A stretch of DNA of 64,000 nucleotides, from contig NZ_JANKBI010000005.1 of assembly GCF_024622195.1 (NCBI RefSeq), positions 62,001 to 126,000 on the forward strand, in the 5' to 3' direction. This DNA is from Murimonas intestini (GTDB lineage Bacteria > Bacillota > Clostridia > Lachnospirales > Lachnospiraceae). Every line of letters starts with the position of its first letter. Within the stretch, counting starts at the first letter, position 1. The position numbers and the translations under genes were made by a program. This document shows positions 25,943 to 34,666 of the stretch, one piece after another. The notes under the pieces are model-generated. The model made no database searches and was not told where the DNA came from. It worked only from the letters and a program-made list of their open reading frames with translations.

Positions 25943-27424
25943 TCAAAGCCTTCCATATATTTTCGTCAGCTTCCTGATCTTTCCCGCCAGTTCATCCGTG
26001 AACTCTCCATCTCTGAGTCTCCAGGCCCAGTTCCCCCCAAGAATGGAAGGCCTGTTTATCCTGGCCTCCGCTCCCAGTCCCAGATAGTCCTGTATGGGAA
26101 TAACTGCCAGATCCGCCACGCTTTCAAGTGCCAGTCTTATAAATTCCCAGTTATATTCTTCTCTGTCCCTGCCATACAGGTTCAGATAGTCCATGGCCAG
26201 CTCCCTGTCCTCCCCGGACAGCTCGCCAAACCATGCAGAGAGTGTCTGGTTATCATGGGTGCCCGTATAAACCACACAGTTTTTATCATAGTTGTGGGGG
26301 AGATAATCACTTTCCTCCCTTGAATCAAAGGCAAACTCCAGGACCTTCATACCAGGATAGCCCGAATCCTTCACAAGCTTTATGACGCTTGGCGTCAGAT
26401 ATCCCAGGTCTTCGGCTATGATAGGCATGTCACCAAGCTCCCTTTTCAGCACCTCAAACAGCTCTATCCCCGGCCCCTTCTTCCAGCAGCCGAACTCTGC
26501 AGTGGCATCACCATACGGTATAGAATAGTATTCATCAAAACCTCTGAAATGGTCCACCCTGACAGTATCATACAGCTTAAAGCTGTGGCGCATCCTTCTT
26601 ATCCACCATGCATATCCCGTTCTTCTGTGATATTCCCAGTCATAGAGCGGGTTTCCCCACAGCTGCCCCGTAGCTGAGAATCCATCAGGCGGGCAGCCCG
26701 CCACAGCTGTCGGATGCAGGCTGCTGTCAAACTGGAACATTTCCGGAGCCGCCCACGTGTCCGCACTGTCGAATGCTACATAGATTGGAATATCCCCAAT
26801 GATACTGATCCCATTTTCATTTGCATATGCCTTCAGCTTCAGCCACTGGTTTCTGAACAGGAACTGCATAAATGCGTAGAATCTTATCTCAGAGGAACAC
26901 ATCTCCCTGTACCTGTTCATGGCCTCAGGCTCTCTTCCTCTGATATCCTCGTCCCACTCGCTCCAGCTTACTCCCCTGAACCTGCGTTTCACAGCCATGT
27001 ACAGGCAGTAATCATCCAGCCACTCTTTATTCTCATTCATAAATGTCTGGAAATCCTGGTTATTCTCTGACCTGCTCCTGAAAAAAGCTTCCTGCAGCAG
27101 CTTAAATCTTTCATTATATATCTTCTCATAGTCAACTCGTCCCGGATCATCCCCGAAATCACAAGCCTCACATTCTTCCTTTGTAAGCAGTCCTTCTTCT
27201 ACCAATGCGTCCAGATCAATAAAATAAGGATTTCCTGCAAATGCCGAAAATGACTGATACGGAGAATCTCCATAGCTGGTTGGTCCCAGCGGGAGAATCT
27301 GCCAGTATTTCTGGCCTGCTGCCTTTAATTTATCTACAAACTCATAAGCACTTTTAGAAAAAGCGCCAATCCCGTATTTTGATGGAAGACTTGCAACCGG
27401 CAATAATATACCACTCGCTCTCAT
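25943..27424 (-). CDS. malQ: 4-alpha-glucanotransferase (amylomaltase)
   Basis: MalQ transfers glucan units between maltodextrins and releases glucose. The 493-residue GH77 protein shows ASGILLPVASLPSKYGIGAF at the N-terminus, the catalytic nucleophile region DTVRVDHFRGFDEYY, the acid/base region IIAEDLGYL and the GTHDNQT motif. ATG 27424 has GGGGAGGTG upstream; a longer frame from further upstream has no ribosome site. It lies 22 bp after the permease gene and completes the import-and-use pathway. Confidence 0.95.
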   Translation of the reverse strand: MRASGILLPVASLPSKYGIGAFSKSAYEFVDKLKAAGQKYWQILPLGPTSYGDSPYQSFSAFAGNPYFIDLDALVEEGLLTKEECEACDFGDDPGRVDYEKIYNERFKLLQEAFFRSRSENNQDFQTFMNENKEWLDDYCLYMAVKRRFRGVSWSEWDEDIRGREPEAMNRYREMCSSEIRFYAFMQFLFRNQWLKLKAYANENGISIIGDIPIYVAFDSADTWAAPEMFQFDSSLHPTAVAGCPPDGFSATGQLWGNPLYDWEYHRRTGYAWWIRRMRHSFKLYDTVRVDHFRGFDEYYSIPYGDATAEFGCWKKGPGIELFEVLKRELGDMPIIAEDLGYLTPSVIKLVKDSGYPGMKVLEFAFDSREESDYLPHNYDKNCVVYTGTHDNQTLSAWFGELSGEDRELAMDYLNLYGRDREEYNWEFIRLALESVADLAVIPIQDYLGLGAEARINRPSILGGNWAWRLRDGEFTDELAGKIRKLTKIYGRL

Positions 27425-27446
27425 AAGCGCACCTCCCCGATTTTTC

Positions 27447-28286
27447 TCATCCCTTGACAGCGCCTGCCACAACGCCCTCAATAATATATTTCTGGCAGAA
27501 CAGATAAAATACGATTATAGGTATAATTGCCAGAACAAGCACACCCATCATAGCTCCCATATCGATAGAGCCGTAACCGCCCTTCAGATATTGGACTGCG
27601 ATCGGGATATTCATAAATTTTTTGATATCCAGCACAAGATATGGCAGCAGATAGTCATTCCAGATCCACATGGCCTGCAGGATGGCAACCGTCACACATG
27701 TAGGCTTCATGATCGGGAATACTACCCGAAAATACGTCTGAAGCGGATTGCAGCCGTCCATCATGGCCGCCTCCTCGATCTCCAGCGGGATCGACTTGAC
27801 AAAACCGCAGAACATAAATACCGACAGTCCAGCGCCAAACCCGAGGTAGATGATGATCAGCCCCCAAGGTGTATTCAGATGAAGCATATTGGCTATCTTA
27901 GAGAGGGTGAACATAACCATCTGAAACGGTACGATCATTGCAAAAAGGCAAAGATAATAAATCGTTGAGCTCATAGCACCTTTAACCCTTGTAATATACC
28001 AAGCAGTCATGGACGTACACAGGATAATGACAAGTACTGAAAATACTGTAATGAATACATTCCATCCAAAGGCTTCCCAGAATTTTGTACGCTCTATACC
28101 TCTTGTATAATTCTCTATGCCCACAAACATCTTGCCTGTAGGAATAGAAAATGGATTCTTGCTGATATATGCTTTTTTCTTAAAGGAGTTTATAAGGACC
28201 AGCACGATTGGAAATACATATGCCAGTGAAATGACTGAAAATATTACAGTTAACAGCGTTCCATGTTTTGTTTTCCTTGCATTCAT
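27447..28286 (-). CDS. Maltodextrin-type ABC permease, MalG-like
   Basis: The 279-residue protein has six membrane helices and the EAA motif (EIEEAAMMDGCNPLQTYFRV) that contacts the ATPase; it ends with the family-typical VVAGAVKG. Its start overlaps the stop of the partner permease. No ATPase gene lies in the operon, so a shared MsmK/MalK-type ATPase elsewhere must drive it. Confidence 0.9.
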   Translation of the reverse strand: MNARKTKHGTLLTVIFSVISLAYVFPIVLVLINSFKKKAYISKNPFSIPTGKMFVGIENYTRGIERTKFWEAFGWNVFITVFSVLVIILCTSMTAWYITRVKGAMSSTIYYLCLFAMIVPFQMVMFTLSKIANMLHLNTPWGLIIIYLGFGAGLSVFMFCGFVKSIPLEIEEAAMMDGCNPLQTYFRVVFPIMKPTCVTVAILQAMWIWNDYLLPYLVLDIKKFMNIPIAVQYLKGGYGSIDMGAMMGVLVLAIIPIIVFYLFCQKYIIEGVVAGAVKG

Positions 28287-29125
28287 TATTGCTGAACCTC
28301 CTTCCTTCTCGTAAGGTAATTCTGGACGATCGCGATAACCGCCACCAGTATAAAGAAGATAACTGCTTTGGCCTGGCCTACGCCTTCATAACCCGGTCTG
28401 CTGTAAAATGTATTAAATATATTCAGCGCCAGCATCTCTGACATATTGGAGGGATCTCCGTTTGTCAGCGCCAGGTTCTGGTCAAAGAGCTTGAATGAAT
28501 TCGTAAGTGTCAGAAATGTACAGATCGTGATTGAAGGCATGACCATTGGGATGGTCACATTCTTAAGTATCTGCCGCGGTGTGGCGCCGTCGATCTTTGC
28601 GGCTTCTATCAGGTCTCCCGGTATATTCTGGATACCAGCTATATAGATGATCATCATATAACCTATCTGCTGCCAGCACATCAGGATAACAAGCCCCCAG
28701 AATCCAAAGGTTGAAGAATACGTAAGTGTCCTTCCCACATTCTGGAGCACTCCGTTTAAAAGCAGCTGCCAGATATAACCCAGTATAATGCCGCCGATCA
28801 GGTTCGGCATAAAAAATACTGTACGGAATATATTAGTCCCCTTTATTTTCTTAGTCAAAAGCATTGCCACGGTAAATGCCAGCACATTGATAAAGAGTAC
28901 AGATACAATTGTAAATGCCGCCGTATACCAAAGTGCATGAATGAAGATGGGATCAAATGACTTCTGATAATTAGAAAAACCGATGAATTTAGCGTCTGTC
29001 ACAGTGGTGAACTTGCAGAAGGACAGGTAGATACCCATCACAAAAGGTGCCAGGAATCCAATGACAAATGCTATTAAAGTGGGCAATACAAAAATGGGAA
29101 AATATTTTTTCATCGCCTTTTGCAT
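28286..29125 (-). CDS. Maltodextrin-type ABC permease, MalF-like
   Basis: About 279 residues from ATG 29125 (MQKAMKKYFPIFVLP), which has GAGGAAAG upstream. Six hydrophobic segments and the EAA loop (DLIEAAKIDGATPRQILKNV) mark it as the partner of the MalG-like permease. It follows the binding-protein gene across a strong hairpin that probably lowers permease relative to binding-protein mRNA. Confidence 0.9.
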   Translation of the reverse strand: MQKAMKKYFPIFVLPTLIAFVIGFLAPFVMGIYLSFCKFTTVTDAKFIGFSNYQKSFDPIFIHALWYTAAFTIVSVLFINVLAFTVAMLLTKKIKGTNIFRTVFFMPNLIGGIILGYIWQLLLNGVLQNVGRTLTYSSTFGFWGLVILMCWQQIGYMMIIYIAGIQNIPGDLIEAAKIDGATPRQILKNVTIPMVMPSITICTFLTLTNSFKLFDQNLALTNGDPSNMSEMLALNIFNTFYSRPGYEGVGQAKAVIFFILVAVIAIVQNYLTRRKEVQQ

Positions 29126-29145
29126 AAACTCTTTCCTCACTTTCT

Positions 29146-29176
29146 AAAAAGAGGGCGGGCGAAGCATCGCCCACCC
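29146..29176 (-). terminator. Intercistronic hairpin between binding-protein and permease genes
   Basis: On the minus strand GAGGGTGGGCGA and TCGCCCGCCCTC form a near-perfect 12-bp stem with a tiny loop, followed by five T residues. It lies between the binding-protein stop and the permease start within one operon. Such attenuating or 3'-protecting hairpins raise the binding protein:permease ratio. Confidence 0.8.
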
Positions 29177-29211
29177 TCATATTATTTTTGTAAATATACA
29201 GACCTGACAGC

Positions 29212-30549
29212 TTATTCAGCGTGTGTTGCCTGGTATTCTGATGCCCAGCCGTCTACGAAAGCAGTCTTAACTGCATCCCATTCGCCTGTGCCCTGAGCAT
29301 ACTCAAGAAGTGCATTTCCTACGCCGTTTTTCCATTCTTCGGAAGGCATTGTTGTAAAGCACCATGCTACAGGAGTCTTGCCTGCTGCAATATATTCATT
29401 AGCAGCCTTTAACAGCGGATTCTCCGGAAGATCTGCATCTGTAAATGTTGAGAACGGTGTTACAAACTGCATTTCTTTAGAGAAGGACTCTTTTCCTGTA
29501 TCGCTGGAGATTACCCAGTAAACGAAATCAAGTGTTGCCTGAATGTCTTCTTCAGAAGCATTCTTGTTTACACACCAGTAGTTCTCACTGCCTGTGCAGA
29601 GGCCCTGGTTCTCTTCGCCTTCAGCGCCGATGTATATAGGAAGCATTCCCATATCTTCGTCTGCTACGTCATTTCCTGTAACATCATTGTAAGCCCATGT
29701 ACCATTCTGGTAGAATACAGCTTCTCCTAAAGCAAATTCAGAAGCTGAATCTTCGCCTGTCTTGCTGGAGAGAAGGCTCGGCTCACATGTTGAATTGTTG
29801 ATATACAGATCATAGATCTGTTTGTAGTTGTCAAGATAAGTTCCTTTAATTGCATCTGTAGACTCTATGCCATCTGCCTTGTATTCATAATAGATCGGAA
29901 GGTTTGCCAGATGTGTCTTAAATCTCCAGTCAGATGAGGAATCCATTCCTGCTGATGTGAATGCGCCTTCGATTCCCAGATCGTCCTTGTGTGCCTGAAT
30001 ATCTTCTGCAACTGCCTTAAGTGTGTCAAAGCTTGTGATCTCGTCAGCTGATTTGATAACAGCTCCGTCTAATGCACAATAGTCATTCAGAAGAGCTTTA
30101 TTATAAAGGATCCCGTATGTCTCAATTACATAAGCCACACCAAGAATCTCATCATTCTCTCCCTTTAATGCAAAATCATCGCTCTTGAGAGCTTTGTAAA
30201 GCTCGCTGTCTTTTAAATCATAGCAGTAATCTTTCCAGGATGCGAGTCCTACAGGGCCGTTTACCTGGAACAGAGTAGGCGCGTCTGTCTTAGCCATCTC
30301 TGATTTTAAGGTAGACTCGTATGTTCCTGATGCCGCTGTCACGATATCAACCTGAACGCCTGTCTCCTCTGTGTACTTCTTTCCCAGTTCCACCCACTGG
30401 TCAGCCTGCTCCGGCTTAAAATTCAGATAATATACTTTTCCTGTTCCCGCAGCATCACCTTCTGCTGCCTGTGCCACAATACCGCCCGCCATTGATGCGA
30501 CCATTGCTGCTGATAATGCCATTGCCGTTGCTTTGTTGAACTTTTTCAT
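29212..30549 (-). CDS. Maltodextrin-type ABC substrate-binding protein, MalE-like
   Basis: The 445-residue protein begins with a signal peptide (MKKFNKATAMALSAAMVASM) ending at AQA|AE, a signal peptidase I-type site rather than a lipobox. The mature part is a cluster-1 family binding protein (AEDIQAHKDDLGIEGAFTSA, ALGEAVFYQNGTWAY, ENYWCVNKNASEEDI). It is the first gene of the sugar operon. The lack of a lipobox Cys is unusual for a Gram-positive binding protein, since these are normally lipid-anchored. Substrate by context: maltose or maltodextrins. Confidence 0.9.
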   Translation of the reverse strand: MKKFNKATAMALSAAMVASMAGGIVAQAAEGDAAGTGKVYYLNFKPEQADQWVELGKKYTEETGVQVDIVTAASGTYESTLKSEMAKTDAPTLFQVNGPVGLASWKDYCYDLKDSELYKALKSDDFALKGENDEILGVAYVIETYGILYNKALLNDYCALDGAVIKSADEITSFDTLKAVAEDIQAHKDDLGIEGAFTSAGMDSSSDWRFKTHLANLPIYYEYKADGIESTDAIKGTYLDNYKQIYDLYINNSTCEPSLLSSKTGEDSASEFALGEAVFYQNGTWAYNDVTGNDVADEDMGMLPIYIGAEGEENQGLCTGSENYWCVNKNASEEDIQATLDFVYWVISSDTGKESFSKEMQFVTPFSTFTDADLPENPLLKAANEYIAAGKTPVAWCFTTMPSEEWKNGVGNALLEYAQGTGEWDAVKTAFVDGWASEYQATHAE

Positions 30550-30593
30550 ATCATGTTCCCTCTTTCTTATAAAATAAGATTTATGGTTTCTAT

Positions 30594-30675
30594 GATTGGA
30601 ACCGTTTTCAGTAACGTTCTCGGTACCGTTTCCAATCTATGATTGTATATTATCACAGCCTGTGTATTTTGGCAA
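30594..30675 (-). promoter_or_regulatory. Promoter and LacI/CcpA-type operators of the maltodextrin operon
   Basis: On the minus strand TTGCCA (30675-30670), a 17-bp spacer and TAATAT (30652-30647) form a promoter. Just downstream, 30637-30594 holds three CG-centred sites (AAACGGTACC, GAACGTTAC, AAAACGGTTCC) flanked by GATTGGAA and TTCCAATC. These fit LacI-family binding; one resembles a catabolite-responsive element. The location over the transcription start suggests repression by the MalR-like regulator and/or CcpA. Confidence 0.7.
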
Positions 30676-30759
30676 CAGTCTTTTTCTCTATCCGAACATT
30701 TTCATCATATTATCACAATTACACCATCTTGTTTTTGTGCACTTTTCATACTTCTAATT

Positions 30760-31770
30760 CTATCCAGTACATTTTCCGTCATTATTCTTTGTGCAATTCC
30801 ATTTTCCGTCCCTGTTCACCACAATGATCCCTGCGCTCACCATCAGAAGTGCTGCCAGGTTCCTCATATTCCATGCACTTTCCCCCAGAAAAAGAGCTGA
30901 CATGAACACTCCGAACACAGGCGTCATAAATCCATATATGGCTACCTTCCCTACAGGATTGTATTTCAGCAGAAGCGTCCATAATGAAAAAGCTGCTGAA
31001 GATATAAATGCCATATACAGAAACAGAACTGCTCCGCTCCATACAACCACATCAATATGCCCTCCAAAGGAAAAGCCCAGGATCATCAGGACAGCGCCCC
31101 CGAACAGAAGCTGAACTGCCGTTATGACAATGGGATCCTCTTTCTTCGCCAGCCCCTTTGACCAGATTGAGGCTGCTGCATAGGACAGTGCGGATATGAT
31201 CAGAAATCCTTCTCCTTCTATACTAAAGCTGGCATCCAGGCCCTGGGCGGTAAAGCTTGCCAGCACTACCCCTGAAAATCCCAGGATGCATCCCAGTCCT
31301 TTTTTCATATCTATTTTCTCGCTCTTGATCAGAAAATGTGCCAGGAGTATAGTAAAAAAAGTGCTTGAGGCTCCTATGATAGACCCCTTCACCCCTGTGG
31401 TATTTGCAACGCCTATGTAAAAAAAGATATACTGCAGTGTTGTCTGAACAAGTCCCAGCCCTAAAGCGCCGGGAATATTCCCCCTCTTTACTGCCGGTAC
31501 TCTTCCCGAGGATATCCAAGAAAAAATAAATGTCATGATCCCCGCAGCAAAAAACCTGTAGCCGGCAAAAAGTATCTTTGAGCTCACATCCTCCCCTGCT
31601 ATCTGAAATAATTCATAACCGCTCTTTACGCACGGGTAAGCGCTGCCCCACAGTGCTGTACAGCAGACAGCCAGCAGCCCTGCCACCCAGGGGTTTGTCA
31701 GCATTCTGGCTGTCCTCTCTTTCTTCCCTGTCCCCTCTTTCTTCCCTGCCCTCTCTGGTTTCTCTTTCAT
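30760..31770 (-). CDS. EamA/DMT-family transporter
   Basis: A 336-residue protein with ten hydrophobic segments in two EamA repeats (LLAVCCTALWGSAYPCVKSG; and the second half with LSYAAASIWSKGLAKKEDP). Its hydrophilic, Lys/Glu-rich first 22 residues are longer than usual; a start at a later Met (MLTNPWVAG) is possible. Members export metabolites or amino acids; the substrate cannot be read from sequence. It appears to be a single-gene unit. Confidence 0.87.
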   Translation of the reverse strand: MKEKPERAGKKEGTGKKERTARMLTNPWVAGLLAVCCTALWGSAYPCVKSGYELFQIAGEDVSSKILFAGYRFFAAGIMTFIFSWISSGRVPAVKRGNIPGALGLGLVQTTLQYIFFYIGVANTTGVKGSIIGASSTFFTILLAHFLIKSEKIDMKKGLGCILGFSGVVLASFTAQGLDASFSIEGEGFLIISALSYAAASIWSKGLAKKEDPIVITAVQLLFGGAVLMILGFSFGGHIDVVVWSGAVLFLYMAFISSAAFSLWTLLLKYNPVGKVAIYGFMTPVFGVFMSALFLGESAWNMRNLAALLMVSAGIIVVNRDGKWNCTKNNDGKCTG

Positions 31771-31849
31771 CTTTGTTGTTCTCCCTTTCCGGTATTGTGA
31801 ATAGTAAGTAATATTGTCCTGCGGATATTTTCTATAGGATCAGATAATA

Positions 31850-31894
31850 AGAAGCTGATTCCGGCAGCGTATGGCTGCTGCAGAACCAGCTTCT
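31850..31894 (-). terminator. Terminator after the iron alcohol dehydrogenase gene
   Basis: On the minus strand AGAAGCTG pairs with CAGCTTCT, with an inner stem (GCAGC/GCTGC region), followed by TATTAT. It lies 30 bp past the stop and before the DMT transporter gene. Confidence 0.75.
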
Positions 31895-31923
31895 ATAATA
31901 TTATAATATAATGATTTCAGGGG

Positions 31924-33078
31924 TTAATTAACGTCCCAAAGCCTCTCATAAATCTCCATGATATCTTCTTTGACAGGAACCCTTGGATTTGTCGGTGTGC
32001 ATGCATCTGCCATTGCGGCATCCGCCATATCAGGAATAGCTGCAAAATATTCTTCTTTTGTGCACTTTCCTGTCTGTGAAACACTGAGGGGGATATCCAT
32101 TTCCTTCAGCATGAACTGGACCCACGCAACAAGCGCGCGCACAGTTGTGATCGTATTAAAGTTCTGCAGTCCCAGTATCCTGGCAATCGTCACATACTTT
32201 TCAACCTGCCTCGGATATTCCTTGCGGCTGCGGCTGTGTTTACTTATGTAACTGTTATATTCAATGATATATGGCAGCAGCATGGCGTTTGCACGTCCGT
32301 GCGGGATATGGAACCTGGCCCCCAGCTGATGTGCCATGCTGTGGTTTATCCCCAGGGATGCTGCATTAAATGCAAGTCCTGCCAGACAAGATGCAATATG
32401 CATCTTCTTGCGGGCATGTGTGTCATTGCCGTCCAGATAAGCACGCAGCAGGAAGGTCCCGCATATTTCGATCGCCTTCTCAGAGAGTGCTGCCGCAAAC
32501 TCGGTGCTGTTTGTGCTGACATATGCTTCCAGAGCATGAGTAAATACATCCATGCCTGTATCTGCAGTGATTGAAGGCGGTACGCTTCTCGTAAGCTCTG
32601 CATCCAGAATTGCCTCTGTTGGCAGCAGATCATCGGAAACTAACGGATATTTAACTTTTTCCACAGGGTCTGTGATCACGGAAAACGCTGTGACTTCAGA
32701 ACCTGTACCACTTGTTGTGGGTACTGCGATCAACGCCACATTGTGCAGTTCTCCTGCCTTGCCGGCAAATTCACGGATCGCTTTTGCAGAATCGATAGCC
32801 GATCCTCCGCCCACTGCAACTATGGCTTCCGGCATATAATCCAAAAGGGCCTTAACACCTGCCACTACCTTTTCAATAGGCGGATCAGGAACAACATCTT
32901 TAAAAATAGAGTATTGTTTTTTCCCCTTTTCAAGCCTTTTTGTAATCAGTTCGATCATACCGCTCTGTACGACAAACGGATCTGTTATAACCATAATCTT
33001 ATTATAAGGTATCTCACTCAGACGGTCGAGTGCATTATCCCCATAATAGATCTTTGTACTAATGTCAAAACTATTCAT
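31924..33078 (-). CDS. Iron-containing alcohol dehydrogenase (PduQ/propanol-dehydrogenase-like)
   Basis: Type III Fe-dependent dehydrogenase of 384 residues that interconverts aldehydes and alcohols with NAD(P)H. It has the GGGSAIDSAK nucleotide loop, PTTSGTGSEVT, and metal-binding residues in DTGMDVFTHALEAYVS and NHSMAHQLGARFHIPHGRANA. It is closest in look to 1-propanol dehydrogenases, but stands alone without microcompartment genes. A 14-bp inverted repeat lies upstream of its start. Confidence 0.9.
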   Translation of the reverse strand: MNSFDISTKIYYGDNALDRLSEIPYNKIMVITDPFVVQSGMIELITKRLEKGKKQYSIFKDVVPDPPIEKVVAGVKALLDYMPEAIVAVGGGSAIDSAKAIREFAGKAGELHNVALIAVPTTSGTGSEVTAFSVITDPVEKVKYPLVSDDLLPTEAILDAELTRSVPPSITADTGMDVFTHALEAYVSTNSTEFAAALSEKAIEICGTFLLRAYLDGNDTHARKKMHIASCLAGLAFNAASLGINHSMAHQLGARFHIPHGRANAMLLPYIIEYNSYISKHSRSRKEYPRQVEKYVTIARILGLQNFNTITTVRALVAWVQFMLKEMDIPLSVSQTGKCTKEEYFAAIPDMADAAMADACTPTNPRVPVKEDIMEIYERLWDVN

Positions 33079-33132
33079 GGCATGTGCTCCTCCTGCTCAT
33101 TATGGCCAATATGTTTGTTGTAATCATACCAC

Positions 33133-33177
33133 ATTTGCGTTGATTTCGCAAGGTAAATCGCCAAAATCAACGCAAAT
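33133..33177. repeat. 14-bp perfect inverted repeat upstream of the iron alcohol dehydrogenase
   Basis: ATTTGCGTTGATTT (33133-33146) and AAATCAACGCAAAT (33164-33177) are exact complements around a 17-nt loop. It lies between the H1-like gene stop (33191) and the dehydrogenase start (33078). No T tract follows on the minus strand, so it may be an operator or leader structure rather than a terminator. Confidence 0.65.
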
Positions 33178-33190
33178 CCACAATTCTATA

Positions 33191-33799
33191 TTACAGAAGA
33201 TACACAGGAAGGTCTTTGTTTACCGGATGTCTTTCCCGTCCCTGGTTTACGGCAGGTTCCTGTTTTGTCTCCGGCTTTTGTTCTGTCTTTGGCTCTGCCG
33301 CTTTTTTCTCAGCTGCTTTAGATGCAGCCGGCTTTCTGGCAGGTGTCTTTTTAACAGCAGGTTTCGCTGCCTTCTTCACAACTGCAGCCTTCGCGGCGGC
33401 TGCCTTTGCTGTGTCTGTCTTTGCAGCTGTTTTCTTTCCTGCCGGGCGTCCAGCTGTTTTTCTGGGTGCTGCAGCCTTCTTTTCCTCCGCAGGAGCCTCT
33501 TTAGCAGGCTCTGCTGCCGCATCCTGAACTGTTTTAGCATCCGCAGCTTTTACAGCCTCTTCTGCCGTGACATCCATCTTAACTTCCTTCTCTTCTGCCA
33601 TCTTGCTACCTCCATTTTCCTTTTTGACATCTTTGGTTTCTTTGGTTTCTTTGTTTTCCTCTTTATCAATCTTTTCTTTGATCAGCTTCTCTGTCTGCTC
33701 ATCCGGCGCAGCTATGAAATGCACTGTACTGCCGTTTTCTGCTTTTGACTGTGCACTGGCGCCTGCCGCCCTTAAGATACTGCCCTTACCTACTGCCAA
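33191..33799 (-). CDS. Lys/Ala/Pro-rich histone H1-like protein paired with ParA-like ATPase
   Basis: The 202-residue protein starts with a conserved-looking segment (MAVGKGSILRAAGASAQSK), then an acidic Lys/Glu stretch and a long C-terminal region of AAK, PAxK and KKTxA units, like eukaryotic linker histone H1 tails and bacterial AlgP/Hc1 proteins. The tail probably binds DNA without sequence specificity. Its start overlaps the ParA-like gene by 14 bp, so the two proteins are made together. A role in chromosome organisation or segregation is inferred. Confidence 0.72.
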   Translation of the reverse strand: MAVGKGSILRAAGASAQSKAENGSTVHFIAAPDEQTEKLIKEKIDKEENKETKETKDVKKENGGSKMAEEKEVKMDVTAEEAVKAADAKTVQDAAAEPAKEAPAEEKKAAAPRKTAGRPAGKKTAAKTDTAKAAAAKAAVVKKAAKPAVKKTPARKPAASKAAEKKAAEPKTEQKPETKQEPAVNQGRERHPVNKDLPVYLL

Positions 33800-34577
33800 G
33801 CTTCATTACCTCCTCTGCCAGCGCCATGTATTCCTTGGCGCTTCTGCTGTTCTTTTTATATGCGACCACCGGCGCGCTGTTGTCCTGCGCCCATTCGATT
33901 GAACTGTCCACTCTGATATATGACTCAAACAGATAGATCCCCTCCATCTCTTTTAGCGTCTCCAGAGTCTGCCTGAAATAATTCTTCCTGGTGTCTACTT
34001 TCGTTATTGCCACCCCCATGAGCCTGAGGTCCGGGGCTATCTGTTTTACTTCGTTCAAAAAATCAAACATATTGGCCAGGCCGAAAAGCCCCCAGGGTGT
34101 AGCCTCCACAGGAATGATCACCTCATCCGAGGCGCACAGGATATTCATCACCCAGCCTCCCAGCGTAGGCGGAGCATCTATAAGTATATAGTCGTACTCA
34201 CCGGAATTTTTTATATTCTCCAGGCATTTCTTCAGGATCAGTTCCCTCTGCCATTTAGTAAACAGTTCATATTCAATGGAACTCATCAAAGTTGATGAGG
34301 GGATGAGATCCAGATTTTCATAAGGAGTGTTCACCACATATTCAGACAGGTCCTTCTGGGCCCTAACAGCTTGATACAGATTCTTCTCCCCCATGGCGAA
34401 GGCAAGCACTTCATCCTCCGAAAAGAAGGAAAGGGACAGATTAAGCTGCATATCTCCATCCACCATGAGCACCCTGCTGCCCGTCTGGGCCATGGCACAG
34501 CCCACATTTGAGCAGGTAGTGGACTTTCCGCTTCCGCCCTTATTATTTGCAAAGCAGATTACTTTCGTATTTTTCAT
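33786..34577 (-). CDS. ParA/Soj-family ATPase (chromosomal orphan)
   Basis: The 263-residue ATPase has the deviant Walker A NKGGSGKSTTC near residues 11-21, Walker B YDYILIDAPPTLGGWVM and a conserved C-terminal region. No ParB gene follows; its partner is the H1-like protein encoded on the overlapping frame. It differs clearly from the ICE ParA at 15938-16759. It may use the basic protein as the nucleoid-binding or cargo element. Confidence 0.9.
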   Translation of the reverse strand: MKNTKVICFANNKGGSGKSTTCSNVGCAMAQTGSRVLMVDGDMQLNLSLSFFSEDEVLAFAMGEKNLYQAVRAQKDLSEYVVNTPYENLDLIPSSTLMSSIEYELFTKWQRELILKKCLENIKNSGEYDYILIDAPPTLGGWVMNILCASDEVIIPVEATPWGLFGLANMFDFLNEVKQIAPDLRLMGVAITKVDTRKNYFRQTLETLKEMEGIYLFESYIRVDSSIEWAQDNSAPVVAYKKNSRSAKEYMALAEEVMKLGSR

Positions 34578-34666
34578 CAGGCACCTCTTATCCTTCGTTT
34601 TTTGTCGAAATCACCTGAATAAATTATACGAGGTTTGAAGCTTCATTTCAACATCTAGTTTTATAA

